Position numbers and translations under genes: made by a program
Notes under the pieces: model-generated
The model's database searches: none
Seen by the model: the letters and a program-made list of their open reading frames with translations, nothing else
What the model was told of the DNA's origin: nothing
NCBI GenBank assembly: GCA_036186865.1
Contig: AP025069.1
Coordinates: 15,629,011-15,693,010 of the forward strand
DNA from: Eustoma russellianum
Lineage: Eukaryota; Streptophyta; Magnoliopsida; Gentianales; Gentianaceae
Reading direction: 5' to 3'
DNA length: 64,000 bases
Shown here: one piece after another, positions 41,164 through 54,119 of the stretch
How the letters are laid out: each line of letters opens with the position of its first letter
Position numbering within the stretch: position 1 is the stretch's first letter

Positions 41164-41303
41164 GATGTACTGTGGATACAGGCCACAGGCATCCAGATGA
41201 TGTACCGTGGATATAGGCCACATGCATCTAGATGATGTACTGCGGATATAGGCCGTAGGCATCTAGATGGTGTACTGGGGATATAGGCCTCAGGCACTCA
41301 GTT
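41164..41303 (+). repeat. 35-bp tandem repeat, 4 copies
   Basis: Units of the type GATGTACTGTGGATACAGGC start at 41164, 41199, 41234 and 41269, exactly 35 bases apart. They are longer-spaced but similar in position to the array at 17489-17710 of the relative at 13.4-18.4 kb, with different sequence. Confidence 0.95.
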
Positions 41304-42389
41304 AGGTCCCAGGATCATGCGTTGCACAGTAGAGATATGAGCATCATGCGTGACATGACTGTTGTTGCGTGTGACACGTAAAAAAAGGCATGCATCATGA
41401 AGTTGCGCATTATTATGTGGAGTGACTTACTTTCCACAGTTTATTTATTCCATTGACATGTATTGTTCTCTTCTTTGTTTATGTGATTATTTGTTTGTTG
41501 TGTATGTCATATTTGAGAAGAGCATGCATCACGGTAATGTAGATTGAATAATGGATCGTGTTTGACTATTCTCGATGTGTCAACTGTTAAAGATATTCGA
41601 GTGAATTTAATGGAGTACTAGAGACATGTATGTTGATTTGTAAATGTTAACTGTAATTGTCTCCGCATGTATGATTTCCATAATGGGTATAGATAGGTTG
41701 CTTACTGAGCCCGTTGATATGGCTCACACCATCACTCACCAGTTTTGCAGGTAGGAGCTGTTACGGTATGCTTACACAGGAGTTAGTATACCGTGGAAGA
41801 TCGAGACGGGAGATTTCAAGACTAAGGATATTCAGAAAAGACTTTCGAGGGTTGGTTGAGGCAGTTATTTTGATATTCGAAGTTTATGTATTTTCGAGAT
41901 TAGTGTTTACATACATTTGACTATTGTATTAATGATGATGATTATTTTATCGAGGATTTTAGTAATGACTTCCTCTGACATCAATTTACATTATTATGAT
42001 GACGTGTAGTTGATTTGTACCGACTCCTTGTATTCTCCTTAGCGAGATACGGCGGGTGAGTTGTTTCGAGTACTAGGGCTCGGGACGGGTCGATACAATT
42101 CCCGTCCAAAGTTACAGTAGGAAATATACAGCAATATGTGCACGTGTCTTAAACCAGCGCTGTCCAATTATAAGGCCGCGGTGCTTCCCTCCTAGTACCT
42201 GATCCACTGAACCACTCCATCCATTCTTATATATGCCTCCAATATTGATCCTCATCAAAAGATATTCAAACCTCAGCAGGATGACCAAAAGCTTAAAAAT
42301 AATGAATGTAAACACTTTATGATAACGTACCCCAGCCGCCTGCATCAAATGGATGCAGGCGAGATAGGAGAAGATGTCCAACATAGATG

Positions 42390-45300
42390 TCATCGACGTA
42401 TATATGGTGTGTGAATATCCGTCATGAAGTTGCCACGAGCCATTGGTGGAAGGTCAATCGGCCAAACAAAAGTACATAGATGCCCGCTCATTAGTCCATG
42501 CTGTGCTAGGAAATGTGCAACGCTGTTCCCCTCACGCGGTATATATGAAATGGAAATGGCCATGCATGATCTCATCATCAACACACGCGCATAATCCCGT
42601 CCCAGTCTTGATGCTAAAGGCACAGGATTGTTGAGCATGTCGAGCAATGGTTTGCAATCTAGCTCAATGCCAAACCCAGTGAAGGCCCGAGTCGCAAAAT
42701 AAATAATAGCAAAGGAAAGTAAATAGCCAAGATAAGTCAACCCTCATCATTCCGCAAAATCGCTCCTCCTGCTATCCCCCGACGTTCTGCAGCAGCGTCA
42801 ACGTTAAGCTTTAGCTTGCATGAAGGTGCAGCGTATAATCTGTATTTTCTGCGCTCGTAAAGGCGGCGAGTAGCGTGTAGAAATCAAAAGCTGAATGGAG
42901 GTTGTGAATTTACTCCTTGAAGCAGCCGAACACCAAGTATATATAGCTACTCTTATTCGTTCTTGAAGACGTAAAATGGAGAAGGCTTCATCCACAAAAT
43001 ATACTGCTGCATACTCTTTCCAAATGGACCAAGATGTCAGTATAGGAACAACAACCTCTAATTGCCCCATCATAGTAGCCCTCGTTACTATACTCCACCA
43101 GGCATAAGATATTGTTTGAAAGAGAAACCTGTTGGCATTGGCCCCGAAAAGATCAGAGAAAGATGTCTCCATATATCTCGGATCACTGAACACATAAAGA
43201 ATATATGATTTTGGTCCGCTGAGTGCCTCCTAAAGAAAATGCAACACGTAGGATTAGCCACTAGCCACTAGCCACTCACCAATATTATCCGGCATAGGAT
43301 GTGCGTTGTACCACAATCGCCACAAGAACACTTGACCTTGAGGACGAGTCCCACGCCACCATATATACCTGCTATAAGGAAATATATTCCCTGGAGTTCA
43401 ACACGTTGAATATCCATTGCGAAGTGTGAATTGACCATACTCTGCGTCTAACCAAGATAAACCATCCTGTGTATTGTGCGCATGTAGCTCACAAAAGGGA
43501 TGAATATTACACAACCATTTTCAATCCGCAGAATCATATAGTGACGCACGCATTTCACCTCTAATCCCATACTTCTGTCAAAGATACTGAGCCCAAGACG
43601 ATTCCGAAGTTTGATATATCCACCACAACTTACATTCGTATGCCTTTTGCAACACCTCGAGACTACGAATTCCCAGTCCACCTTCTTCCTTAGGACAACA
43701 AATAGTGACCCATGCTCTCTAGTGATGTCTACCTCCCAATAAAAACTGAGACATTTTGCGATTCAATTCTGTGATAACACTTTTAGGAAGTCGAGCACTA
43801 ACCATTATATGCAGAGGTATGGCCGATAAAATCGACTGGATGAGGTTTAATCTCCCTGCCATACTGAGAATTTATTACGGCCAGCCCGTTAACCGTGCAT
43901 CAAAATGAGCCAACAGAGATGTACATTAATGCGATCTATTAATGCCTTGAACAGATAAGAACCCAAGTATTTAATAGGAAGGGCAGTCACACGCATATTC
44001 AATATCGAGATCGCCCACTGAGGGGATGCATTACCACCAACCACTAATTGACTTTTATGATAGTTAACTAATTGGCCTGAGGCACGCTGATATTGCTCTA
44101 AGAAGATCTTGAATACCTGCAAATTATGAATCGAGCAATTCAAGAACATTAACAGATTATCGGCAAACCCAAGATGTGACACCACCGGCACACGACCACT
44201 ATGAAATCCTGTTAAACGTCCATTTTGAAATAAAGAATTCAATCCCCTAGAGAATCCTTCAGAAGCTAAAATAAAAAGTATAGGGGATAAGGGATCTCCT
44301 TGCTTCACCCCCTGGATGGTTAAAAGAAGCATGCTGCTTGCCATTAATTAAAACAGAGCAATGAGTCGAATCCAATTATTTAATATGAGCCGGACAAACC
44401 GAGAATGGAAGCTGAACAGTAGAAGCACTCCTCTAGATATATCCAGGATACACGGTCGAATGCTTTGGCCATATCCAACTTATTCATGACTTGCCCTCAA
44501 CGATATTTATGATCTAATATGTGTACCATTTCCTTTGCCATCAACACTTGTTCCGCGATATTACGGCCAGGCATAAAGCCTGTCTGCTCCTGAGATATCA
44601 AGCGAGGTAATAGTGCTGCGAGCCGAGAGGAAATAACTCGAGTAACAACCTTGAAAATAAAATTAGTCAAACATATCGAGTGGAAATATGTGGATGTGTT
44701 TGGGCTAGACGTCTTGGGAATCAAACATATCAATGAAGCGGACATCACCCTAGGAACCCGACTACCCAGAAAGAATTCCTGAATTGCAAGTAACACATCT
44801 AATTCCAATACTTGCCAAAAATGACGGTAAAAGGAGCCAGGGATACCATCAGGGCCTGCTGCGCTGGAGGGACTCAACTGCCACACTACTGCTTTAACCT
44901 CATCTACCTGCGGTAATGTTAATAGAGCATCATTATCCGATGCTGTCAAAATATGAGGGATATTCTGCAATATTAGCTGAGATCTTCTGTAGGCTCAGCA
45001 CTGAACAAGGACGAGAAAAAGCAGACTGCTTCCTCTTCAATATCTGATGCGGACTCACTGACAGTTTCGTCTGCTCGTTAAATAGCAACCATAGCTTGTC
45101 TCTCCTTCTTTTCTTGACTAGTTGATGAAAATACGATATATTAGCATCGCAGTCTTTAAGCCAGTTGACATTAGCCTTTTGTTTCCAAAAGAGATAAGAT
45201 TGATTTTGCAACTTTAATAGTTCGGCCTTGGCTAGATGATATGCAGCCTGAGTATGCTCATTTGGAGATGCATCATAGACCTTCTCCGCTCTGATTGTGT

Positions 45301-46198
45301 CCTGTTCTGCTATTAATAATTTGTTAAAAATATTTCCAAAGACCTCTTTATTCCATTGTCTCAAATCCCGCTTTAAGCGCCTTAGTTTATCATAGAAACC
45401 ATACATTCCACCCGAGGTTGGATATACAGCCCACTGGGTTCGAACAAAAATATCAAAATCCGCATGTGTGAGCCATACATCAAGATAACGAAACGAGGAT
45501 GGTCTAGTAGAGTCCATCAGTGCGCACTGCAATAATAAAAGAGCATGATCCGATGTGGATCGATGCAAATGGGCGACCAAACAGCTACCAAAGATATCTG
45601 GAAAAACCTATGTGTAGAAAAACTAATCCAGACGATGCCACACCTGTCCTAGGCCCCGCCCATCCGACCATGTGAATTTAGAACCACAAAATGGGACATC
45701 CAACAATTTAGCAGCTTCCACAAAGTCTTTAAAATCAACAAGTGTACGTAAAGATGGAGTAGATCGACCTTTATGCTCATCCAAAGAAACGAAAGTATTA
45801 AAATCTCCCCCAACAAGCCAAGGGCATGCAATAGATGCCCTTAGCATCAAGTTAGTCCACAATAGTCTCCGATTTGCCACCGTATGCCTTGCATACACTG
45901 CAGTGAACGAAACTTTCTGCCCATTTGCTAACCATTTCATACACACAGATGTGTTTTGAACTCCATGTCAAATGTCGAGAAACTCAAAGAAAGATTCACG
46001 CCAAAAAAACCAAATGTTATCATCACTAGAAGAGCATGCATGAGAAAAACCAAATTGCAGTCGAAAAGATTCCAAGCGTGTGCAGCAAACTTTAGGTTCA
46101 ATCAAAACAAGTAAATGTAGAGGATACTGATGAATGAGAGAAAGGATGTGCGTGAGCGAGGTCCGAGCCCCCCAAAGATTCTATAATAGCATCTTCAT
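42390..46198 (-). pseudogene. LINE A ORF2 (endonuclease, RT, RNase H), broken
   Basis: ATG at 46198. The sixth codon is TAG where LINE B has TGG (WN.RG endonuclease start). Endonuclease: WLVGGDFNTF (45.79 kb) and FTWSDGRGLG, with DHALLLLQC at 45.54 kb. RT: SSAAGPDGIPGSFYRHFW, LISQEQTGFMPGRNIAEQVL, QGVKQGDPLSPILFILASEG and SHLGFADNLLMFLN; the last has FADN where an active RT has YADD, so the catalytic site is damaged. RNase H remains at 42740-42390 (ELDCKPLLDML, REGNSVAHFLAQHG). Many frame changes. Confidence 0.75.
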
Positions 46199-47554
46199 TT
46201 AGAAATATCAGTGGAAAAATAAGTGCTCGCTCTACTTACTGAAGCCGGTGTAATCATGGATGATGGGGGAGCCATCGGCATGTCTACTTTCCTGCGTCTT
46301 GGGCGTCGAATACGAATTTGCATCAGATTATCAACTGCCTGTATCACATCAGGGTGATCGACATTAACAGATCCATCTACAGAAGGTGCCGTATTTGCCA
46401 CCACTTTCGTGACATCCAAAACAACCGTTAGTAAGTCATTGGGATCGAATGCATGATCCTCATGGAGCTCTGAATCTGAAGAATGCAATAATCTATGTTG
46501 TGTATCTTCATTTGTAGGTTCCATTCTGTAGTTGATGAACAATGCAAGCGAGACAAATCTTGCACGTTGGAAATGCCTGCTAATTGTGCAGTTGGTGAGC
46601 TGGGAGGGTATGGGTTCAAAACCGGATGGACAATAGGTTCTGCACCACTGTCCTCAACTGATGGATCTTGTACTTCGTGTTGTTCGACACCTACTAATAT
46701 CACAACTGGGTCTGCAGAAATCCCATGATCAATATTGTCCATTTCTCCTGTTAGCGTCTCCTGTGGCATCTTCTTGGGCGTCCATCTCTGGGCTTGCGAT
46801 TGTAGCAACGACTTAGATTTCTACAGCATCCCAGGCAGCATTGGATCAACGGCATCATGAGAGATCTTTTCTGTTGTGCATGCAGATAACAAAAGACCCA
46901 ACACCCGGCAGGAAGAACAATAAGAAGACAGTGCTTCATACTCCACTGGTTGGAAGTAATTATACTCATCACACTGAATATATAACCGCTGGGGAAGTTA
47001 TTTGGAAATATCAATCTCAACACAAACGCGAGCAACAGAGGGCCGTAGCGATTGCATAGTGGTGAAATCAGCTTTCAAGAGAGTGCCTATCATTTTGGCA
47101 ATCTCAAACAATGCCTCTTTCTTATGTAGGTATATTGGTAGTCCTGGCAATGATACGATTGGAATATCGACTTTGGGATCATAGTCATATGATCATTTAA
47201 GGACACGCATGTGAAACCCTAGAACCATCCATGTCTGTCGAGCAAAACATCTATAGTAATCGGCTTCATCATCGAATTGCATAAAAATATGAGTAGAATC
47301 TAGCAATGTGATCTTAACGGAGGCCAAGAAGCCAATTCTGTTGAAACATTTACCTACCGCATCGATCTTTGGGCGTCCATACCAAAAACTTCCCACCAAA
47401 CAATATTTAAAGGAATCAGCCAAAGTGGTTACCTCCTCCCGAGTGAATTTGATTGCATGGACTCCCTTGTAGCGAGCTATCTCCCAAGAGGCAAAGCAGA
47501 CGTTGACGCGCCTGTCCGAAATAATGAAGCAAAAGTTCTGGCCTTTTGCGCCAT
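46195..47554 (-). pseudogene. LINE A ORF1 (DUF4283 / RNA-binding), broken
   Basis: Start ATG at 47554 (MAQKARTFASLF). After a frame change, YCLVGSFWYGRPKIDAVGKC and MQFDDEADYYRCFARQTW match the DUF4283 domain of plant LINE ORF1. LPQRLYIQCDEY and a damaged Cys-rich region follow near 46.95 kb. The last stretch (46542-46195) ends in a TGA that overlaps the ORF2 ATG as ATGA. The protein would bind LINE RNA; at least two frameshifts prevent that here. Confidence 0.7.
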
Positions 47555-48679
47555 AGCAGCGCTGATCAGCAAAGAGTCACGAACAGAAGGAAAATAATGT
47601 TATAGAATATTGAAAACAAAAAAGGGAAGCAGATTGCAGAATGTCGGAGTGCAGATCGTAGGGCCGGAATCACCTATATATATATGTGTGTGTGTGTGTA
47701 CTATATACATAACATACTACCCTAAAGGGGGCATTTCATAATAAAAGTGATTTTTATTATATGTTATGTATACATTTATGTACAAGGATATATTAAAATA
47801 GGAGTAATATATATATAGTATATACATATATGTATTTTCGGCTAATAGGCCTTTATTTGATAAAAATAGTTTAAACTCACTTTATGAATATAAATATGTA
47901 TTGTATATAAATTAAGGTACAAGAGTGACCAAGATATGTATACTAAATAATATGAAAAGAAAGTGCAATTTTTTAAGCAAAATTTTATTGATGTAAGGCC
48001 TCACTTATGGCGGAGGAAAACCATAATACACGAAAAGTCATCGTAAGCAAAGTGGTAATGTAACGAGCTAATGATTGCCAGTCTCCAATCATATATGATA
48101 TGCCGCATTAAAACCTTGTCAAGTAAAACCACCCTTGTGGATAAAACCTTGGCGAAGGAAAAAGCATACATATTTATATAATTGGAGTGTGTGGATATGG
48201 CAATGTACAATATGAAAGGAATTGTCAGCTTAAAACATGAAATAGTTGCTCCTGCTTGATTGAAGTTGTGTTTGATTGTTGATGCTGTAAATGTTGTGTA
48301 CTCCCAAGCCCTCGCAGTCGTATGATCCGTGTGACAGCAGCCCAGGGAAAATGCATTTTAAGACCAAAAGTTAATGCCATACTTATAGATATGAAATATA
48401 CCTATCCTTGTGCATTTAAAGAACGTACCGATGTTGTCTGCACTCCATTGGAATACAGACAACCAGCAAGTTATGACTGGCAGTATGATCAGAAGCCACT
48501 GCAAAGAGACTCCCCCCAGTGATGCGCCCATGTTACCATCAATATACCTCGCAGCAGCATTAGCCGAGAAAAGACATAAGCGTAGTTAGAATAAAATTGA
48601 AGTATGGTATTGCATAAGCAGCAGTAGAATTCACAGAGTACCAGGGCTGCGAGAAAAGCAAACTAGCCATGTTCTTGAC

Positions 48680-51600
48680 GCAAGTATGGAGTTGATAAGT
48701 CTGTGAAAATGCATCCTCGGACCACAGGTGGTAGTTCTGCTGATGCTGTAAATATATTGAAAGTCGGATGCTGCATCGCATAGGATGCCAGATGATGTGA
48801 TGCCGCATTTGCTTCTCTTGGTGTATGACGTAATTCTGATCGAGTGATCTGTAAAAAAATTACGCAGACGATCCAGGTCTGTCCGAAGGTCTCCCGTAGA
48901 ACCGTTAGTGGCTAGTAATTGTTGTATGGCTAAACAATCAGTTTCTAGAATGAGGTCCGTATGATTACATGAGAAGTATATAAGTGAATACAGCAGAGCT
49001 TGTAGTTCTGCTCGCAATGGAGATAATTTTGGCAAGGCAAATGCTATTGCCTTCAAGAAACGCCCTGTAGACTCTCGGACAATGGCTCCCGCTGCAGCAC
49101 GCTCTCGTCCTACTTCAGCATCTACGTTGAGCTTCAATCTACCGGATGGAGGGGGTGCCAACGGACTATTGAAAGACGGCGTGAACGAATATTGGGAGAC
49201 AAACCCGCTGAAATTAAAAGTGGGATTGGAGCCGCAAATTTTTTCCCAGATACTGCCGCACACCAACTATGTATATCCATACAAATTCTCTCTTCCAAAC
49301 GGTCTTGCTTATTTTGTTCCAACCCGAAAACAAAGCGAGTATATTCCTTCCATATATTCCAGCATATAAAGTGTGGAACTACAACTTTTAGCTGACCCTT
49401 CATAGATGATGGAGAGGACTGTAGCCACCAGCTCATTGAGTGGGAACGCAATGAGGTAGGAGAGTACCGTGGGCCATCAATCAACAAAGAATACTTTTGC
49501 CATATTGCTGCGGCCATGGGACAATTCAAAAATAAGTGAGTACTATCACTGTTGTCTCTTTTGCAAAAGGGGCACCGCGTGAGGAATGAATGCATAAATG
49601 TTGATAAGTTCTCTGGTATAGGCAATGCACCAAAGCAAAGTTTCCATACAAACATTTTGCAAGAAGCCGGTAGACCTGGCCACCAAATATATCTGCAACT
49701 TCGTAATGTGACGCGCGATTTTCTGCATTCTTCATATGCACCTTTTAGTGTAAACTGACCATTTGAATCCGGTTGCCATATAACACCTGCTGGGCCTACA
49801 TTTACCCTTTCCTGACAAAAATCATTGATCCTACATATTCTTTTCCACACGAGAGAATCGTATAATAGAATTCTGAAATGTATTCGCCTGCCATATTTTT
49901 GCTGCATATATGTCGACCATAATGTTTATCCTTGATGATATGACCACCAAATTTTACAATCAAAAGATTTTTAGATCGAGTAAAAAGATCTAACACCAAT
50001 ACCATCCTCTGAGACCGGGAAACATAAATCTTGCCATGAGCGCCAGTGATGCTTATTAGCCCAAAAGAAAGTAGACATTTTCTTTTCTAGCTCCTTTATA
50101 ACACTGACTGGCAGCCTCAAAGCTGGAAATAGATGCAATGGTATGGATGACAGTACCGAATTAATGAGGACTAACCCGCCTGCTGCACTGAGCAATTTAG
50201 TTGACCATCCAAACAGTCTTTTGTCGAAGTGTTGTAACAAAGCTGAGCAGTATGTATTGCGATAGATGCCTTTATGTATTGGCGCTCCAGGATAACGCAT
50301 TGGCAATGTAGCGAGCCTCATGCCAAGAGTTGCCGCCGTGCGCTGACCATTTTGTCTTTCTCCTACCACCACCGAGCTTTTATGAAAATTTACTTGTTGT
50401 CCTGAGGCTTGCTGATACATTTGTAGAAAACAAATGAAACGACGTAAATTTCTAGGTGTTGCATTTAAGAAAATTAGTAAGTCATCTGCATAACCCAGAT
50501 GTGATGGCATTGACACCCTTCCTTCATGAAAACCATGTATCCATTGAGCCTCCGTCAATGCTTTCAATCCTCTGCTAAATCCTTCTGATACCATTATGAA
50601 TAAAATGGGAGACAATGGGTCACCTTGTTTGACACCACGGCATGGACTAAAAAATCCACACGGTTTCCCATTAATTAAAATCGAACACTTTGTAGCCTCT
50701 AAGTTGTTGAGTATAAGTCGTACAAAAAAAGGTTGGAAGCCAATCTTTAACATCAGCAGGCGTAAATACTCCCAATTCACTCTGTCAAAGGCCTTAGCCA
50801 TATCTAGTTTTACAATTGCACGACCACCCCTCTGTGGTTTGTCAAGAATTTGAACCATTTCCTTGTCCAAAAGAATTTGTTCTGTAATGCCACGTCTTGG
50901 CATAAAGCCCGATTGCTCAGGTGAGATCAATTTGGGTAGTATCGGAATGAGACGAGTTGCTATCAGACGCGTTATGACCTTTGATATAAAGTTAGTGAGA
51001 CATATAGGTCAAAAATCTGCAAAAGTGTTTGGCGAAGTAACCTTTGGTATCAACGTAATCAACGCAGACGCCATTGCAGTAGGCACCCTTATCCCAATGA
51101 AAAATTCCTGTACTGCTTTGAGAACATCATTTTGAATGAAATCCCAGCAACTTCTGTAAAAACGTCCATTGTATCCATCTGGACCAGCAACACTTGTTGG
51201 ACTCAGCATCCATACTGCTTCTTTCACTTCTAATAATTGTGGTATGGCAATCAGGCTTGCATTTTCTGCCTACGTTATCATTGGGAGGAGATATTGTAGA
51301 ACATTATCATGATTTGATGTGGCCTCCGATTGAAATATGTCTGAAAAATATCTAACTGCCTCAGCTTGTATATCACTTTCCAGCTCATATTCTTGGCCCT
51401 GAACAGATTTTATTCTTACTAGCCGCTGTTGTCGTCTTTTGTCTTTCACAATGTTGTGAAAGTAGGCCGTGTTAGCGTCACCTTCCTGCATCCAATGTAC
51501 TCTTGCTTTCTATTGCCAATATTGGCAAACTCTTGACTGCGCTAATTGTAAAGCAGCCTTTGCTTGATGGTATTGCTCACGATTGTGGTCAGTTGGACAA

Positions 51601-52532
51601 TCATCATAAGTTCTCTCCTTCTGCACAACCTTTGATTCTGCTTCTGCGACTGTGTCAAACACATTTCCAAATACCATTTTATTCCATTGATGCAGATCAA
51701 TCTTGAGACGGTGTAGTTTCGTGCAAAATCCACGCATACCTCCCGTGGTAGGATATGAATTCTAGGAATGCTTCATAAATTGCATAAAGTCTGGATGGGT
51801 CAACCACACATCCAGAAAACGAAAAGACCTTGGGCCTGTTACTTGCGTATCACGGCACGTGAGAAATAACAATGCATGGTCCGAAGTAGCACGGTTTAGA
51901 TGTTGAACCAGTAAAGTGCCAAAGGTATCATAGAAAGACGTGGAGCAAAGAATTCTATCAAGTCGTCTACTCACTCTACCAAGACCTCTTCCATCCGACC
52001 AAGTGTATTTGGAACCCTGATATGGCAATTCAACCAAACCAACTGTGTTAATCCATCCTGCAAAATCTGTTGTTTGTCGGACTGTGGGCGCAGATGCCCC
52101 TCTATGTTCATCCAATGTAGCGAACGTATTAAAGTTTCTGCCTATAATCCAAGGCTCTTGAATGTTAGTCGAAAAATTTAGCAGATCGGACCACAATTCC
52201 CTACACGCTGCCATAGTGTGAGGACCGTATACTGCTGTCCACCAGAAACTTTTATCGTAAGGAATCCAGTTAAATCGAAAGGAAATATTTCTGTAACCTT
52301 GTTTTGTCTCTAAATGATTCAGCAGTGACGTTGGCCAAAAACTCCAGATATTATCATCAGACGAAACTGCTGCTTTGGTAAACCATAGCTTTAGTCGATA
52401 AAATTCTAACTTAGAATCTGGCAACTTTGGTTCAATGATGACAAGTAAATGAATATGATGCTATCGCACCAAATAATGCACACGATTATAGGAGGTGCGC
52501 AAACCCCTAACGTTCCACATTAAGCAGTTCAT
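48680..52532 (-). pseudogene. LINE B ORF2 (endonuclease, RT, RNase H), in-frame stops only until 49.2 kb
   Basis: ATG at 52532 (MNCLMWNVRGLRTS). Endonuclease: IIEPKLPDSKL, YTWSDGRGLGRVSRRLDRIL, SDHALLFL. Its GGDFN motif reads GRNFN, two G-to-A changes that remove the catalytic Asp. RT: SVAGPDGYNGRFYRSCW, ISPEQSGFMPRRGITEQ, KLDMAKAFDRVNWEYLRL, GVKQGDPLSPILFI and SHLGYADDLLIFLN (about 50490), with YADD intact. Then the RVT zinc-binding region (WWPGLPASCKMFVWKLCFG, CPFCKRDNSDSTHLFLNC) and RNase H (LNVDAEVGRERAAAGAIV, LRAELQALL, LETDCLAIQ). One frame holds from 52532 to about 49.2 kb with six in-frame stops; frameshifts occur only in the RNase H part. Confidence 0.85.
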
Positions 52533-53876
52533 GATGGAGACGGGGCTCCAAGCTTGATGAAGATCTGGTTACAATTCCAGATGGTGGTGGACAAGCCATA
52601 TCTTTTTTCTTTGTGCGATGTCTTTTCTGCGTGCAATCTATTATGCCACCCATCACCATCATATCTAAATTGCGCTCTTCACTGTGTTGTTTGTCTGTGA
52701 GTTCCCTCCATGTTGCATTCTCAATGAGAGATCCTCAGCTGCGAGCAAAAGATTTTGTGTTTCCTCTAATGGCTGTAATAGATGTTCCTCTGTGTCAAAT
52801 ACATGACCCGATCTCGGCGAACAAATTTGTGTAGTCTCTGGCAAAGGTTCCACAGTTGTCGAAATAAGACGTGTTATATCCTGTTTGTCAGAGACTTGAA
52901 GATCAAAATCTGTAGCAACGTTTGGCTCTGGGAGGGGTACCGGGACTGTTATTGGGTCTGCATGCATATTTCTTGTCCCAGTATCTTCTTCTTCGTCCAT
53001 GATATCGCTATCCACTATATTCTTCTCCATCATTCTGTGTATAGCTGTGGTATTCAAACTTTTGGGTTGAATGTCAGATGTTGTTGAAACACCTTTTTTT
53101 GGTGTCCAACGTTGTGGTGGTTTTGGAGCTTGCTTCGTGAGAATAGGTACTTGAGATACAAGAGTCGCATCAACCTCTTTTGGAGCATCTTTTGTGCATG
53201 AACTGGCGGAGTGACCTAAAGTTCTGCATGTGTCACAGTATGATGGCAAATTTTCGTATTCAACTGGTTGGAAGAAGTGATGATCTGCACTTTGAATAAA
53301 CAATTTCTATGGAAGTTCTTGTGAAACATCAATCTCTACACAGATTCTAGCAACCGAAGGTCGTAATAAATTTTTCGTTGCTGCATCTGGACGTAAGGGC
53401 GTCCCTACCATGTGTCCTATCTCAAACAGTGCTTCCTGCTTTTGAAGGAAAATAGGTAGTCCTGGCAGTGATATCCAAACAGGCACAATGGGTACATCTA
53501 ATTTTGGATCAAAATTGTATGTCCATTTGGTAACTCTCATGTGATAACCTAGAATTGTCCATGTGCGGCAAGAGAAACAACGATAATAGTCTACTTCAGC
53601 ATCAAAATTCAGCAAAATATGAGTAGGATCAAGCAATGTGATTTTAACTGCTGCAGAAAATCCAATCTTTTCAAAGCATTTTCGAATGGCATCTAACGTA
53701 GGACGACCATACCAAAACGTTCCTACCAGACAATGTTGAAAAGGGGCCGATAATTCCGTTACCTCCTCACGTGTAAATTTTATTGCAGGAACTCCTTTGA
53801 ATCTTGTGATTTCGCGAGGTGGGATATGCAGTGTTGAAGGTTTGAGAATCGAGGCATATGATCGTTTTGGTTCCAT
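52529..53876 (-). pseudogene. LINE B ORF1 (DUF4283 plus zinc knuckle), interrupted by stops
   Basis: ATG at 53876 (MEPKRSYASILKPS). The DUF4283 domain runs from about residue 30 to 140 (IKFTREEVTELSAPF, CLVGTFWYGRPTLDAIRKC, FDAEVDYYRCFSCRTW) and continues VPIVPVWISLPGLPIFL. The zinc knuckle CDTCRTLGHSASSC (CX2CX4HX4C) is at about 53230. The first stop, TAG at 53307-53309, stands where LINE A has CAG, so it is a single C-to-T change. A second stop is at 52665, and the end appears to change frame before a TGA that overlaps the ORF2 ATG (ATGA, 52532-52529). Confidence 0.8.
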
Positions 53877-54119
53877 GGCTGATCACCGTAGACGATCGCG
53901 AATGATTCTCGCAGAAAAGATCAAACTTTTTAATAATGCTGGATTGCAGAAATGAATGGGGAGGCAGTAAGAGAAGGACAGTTGAGGATGACAGCGGCTT
54001 GATGCCGCCGCCTTCAACGACATCGGCCATGAATTTCAGAGAAATCGCCCATGAGCGCCGCCCCTTTTTTTCTGATAATATATCCCCCTATGAAAAGAAA
54101 GTGCATAAATATAAGTATA

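Larger units (their letters stand above)
40393..42090 (+). mobile_element. Tekay-like Gypsy LTR relic with tandem arrays
   Basis: Carries the shared 3' LTR signature: TTGCTTACTGAGC near 41698, a TTTTGCAGGTAGGAGC region, CTTAGCGAGATACGGCGGGTGA at about 42039-42059, and an end near GACGGGTCGATACA (about 42094). No primer site follows, so it is a 3' or solo LTR. The left limit is not defined. Two arrays (40709-40880, 41164-41303) lie inside. Confidence 0.6.
42100..47670 (-). mobile_element. LINE A (L1-like), degraded
   Basis: Two-ORF LINE in the order ORF1, endonuclease, RT, zinc-binding RVT region and RNase H, read right to left. It is clearly related to LINE B at 47968-54088 over its whole length. 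Frameshifts and stops are many. 5' end about 47670, 3' end about 42100-42115; no target duplication was found, so both limits are approximate. Confidence 0.8.
47968..54088 (-). mobile_element. LINE B (L1-like), full length with 17-bp target duplication
   Basis: 6121 bp, flanked by an exact 17-bp duplication TATGAAAAGAAAGTGCA (47951-47967 and 54089-54105). The 5' end on the - strand is a GC-rich leader, the 3' end reads GCCTTACATCAATAAAATTTTG followed by a short A-rich tail. Joining the two flanks restores a repeat unit that aligns with 54350-54460. This confirms the insertion limits. ORF1 and ORF2 are complete in extent but contain stops. Confidence 0.9.

Noticed and set aside
40709..41303. 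Regular direct repeats resembling a CRISPR array
   Set aside because: Units are fully tandem with no unique spacers, lie in a plant LTR relic, and no cas-like genes exist nearby.
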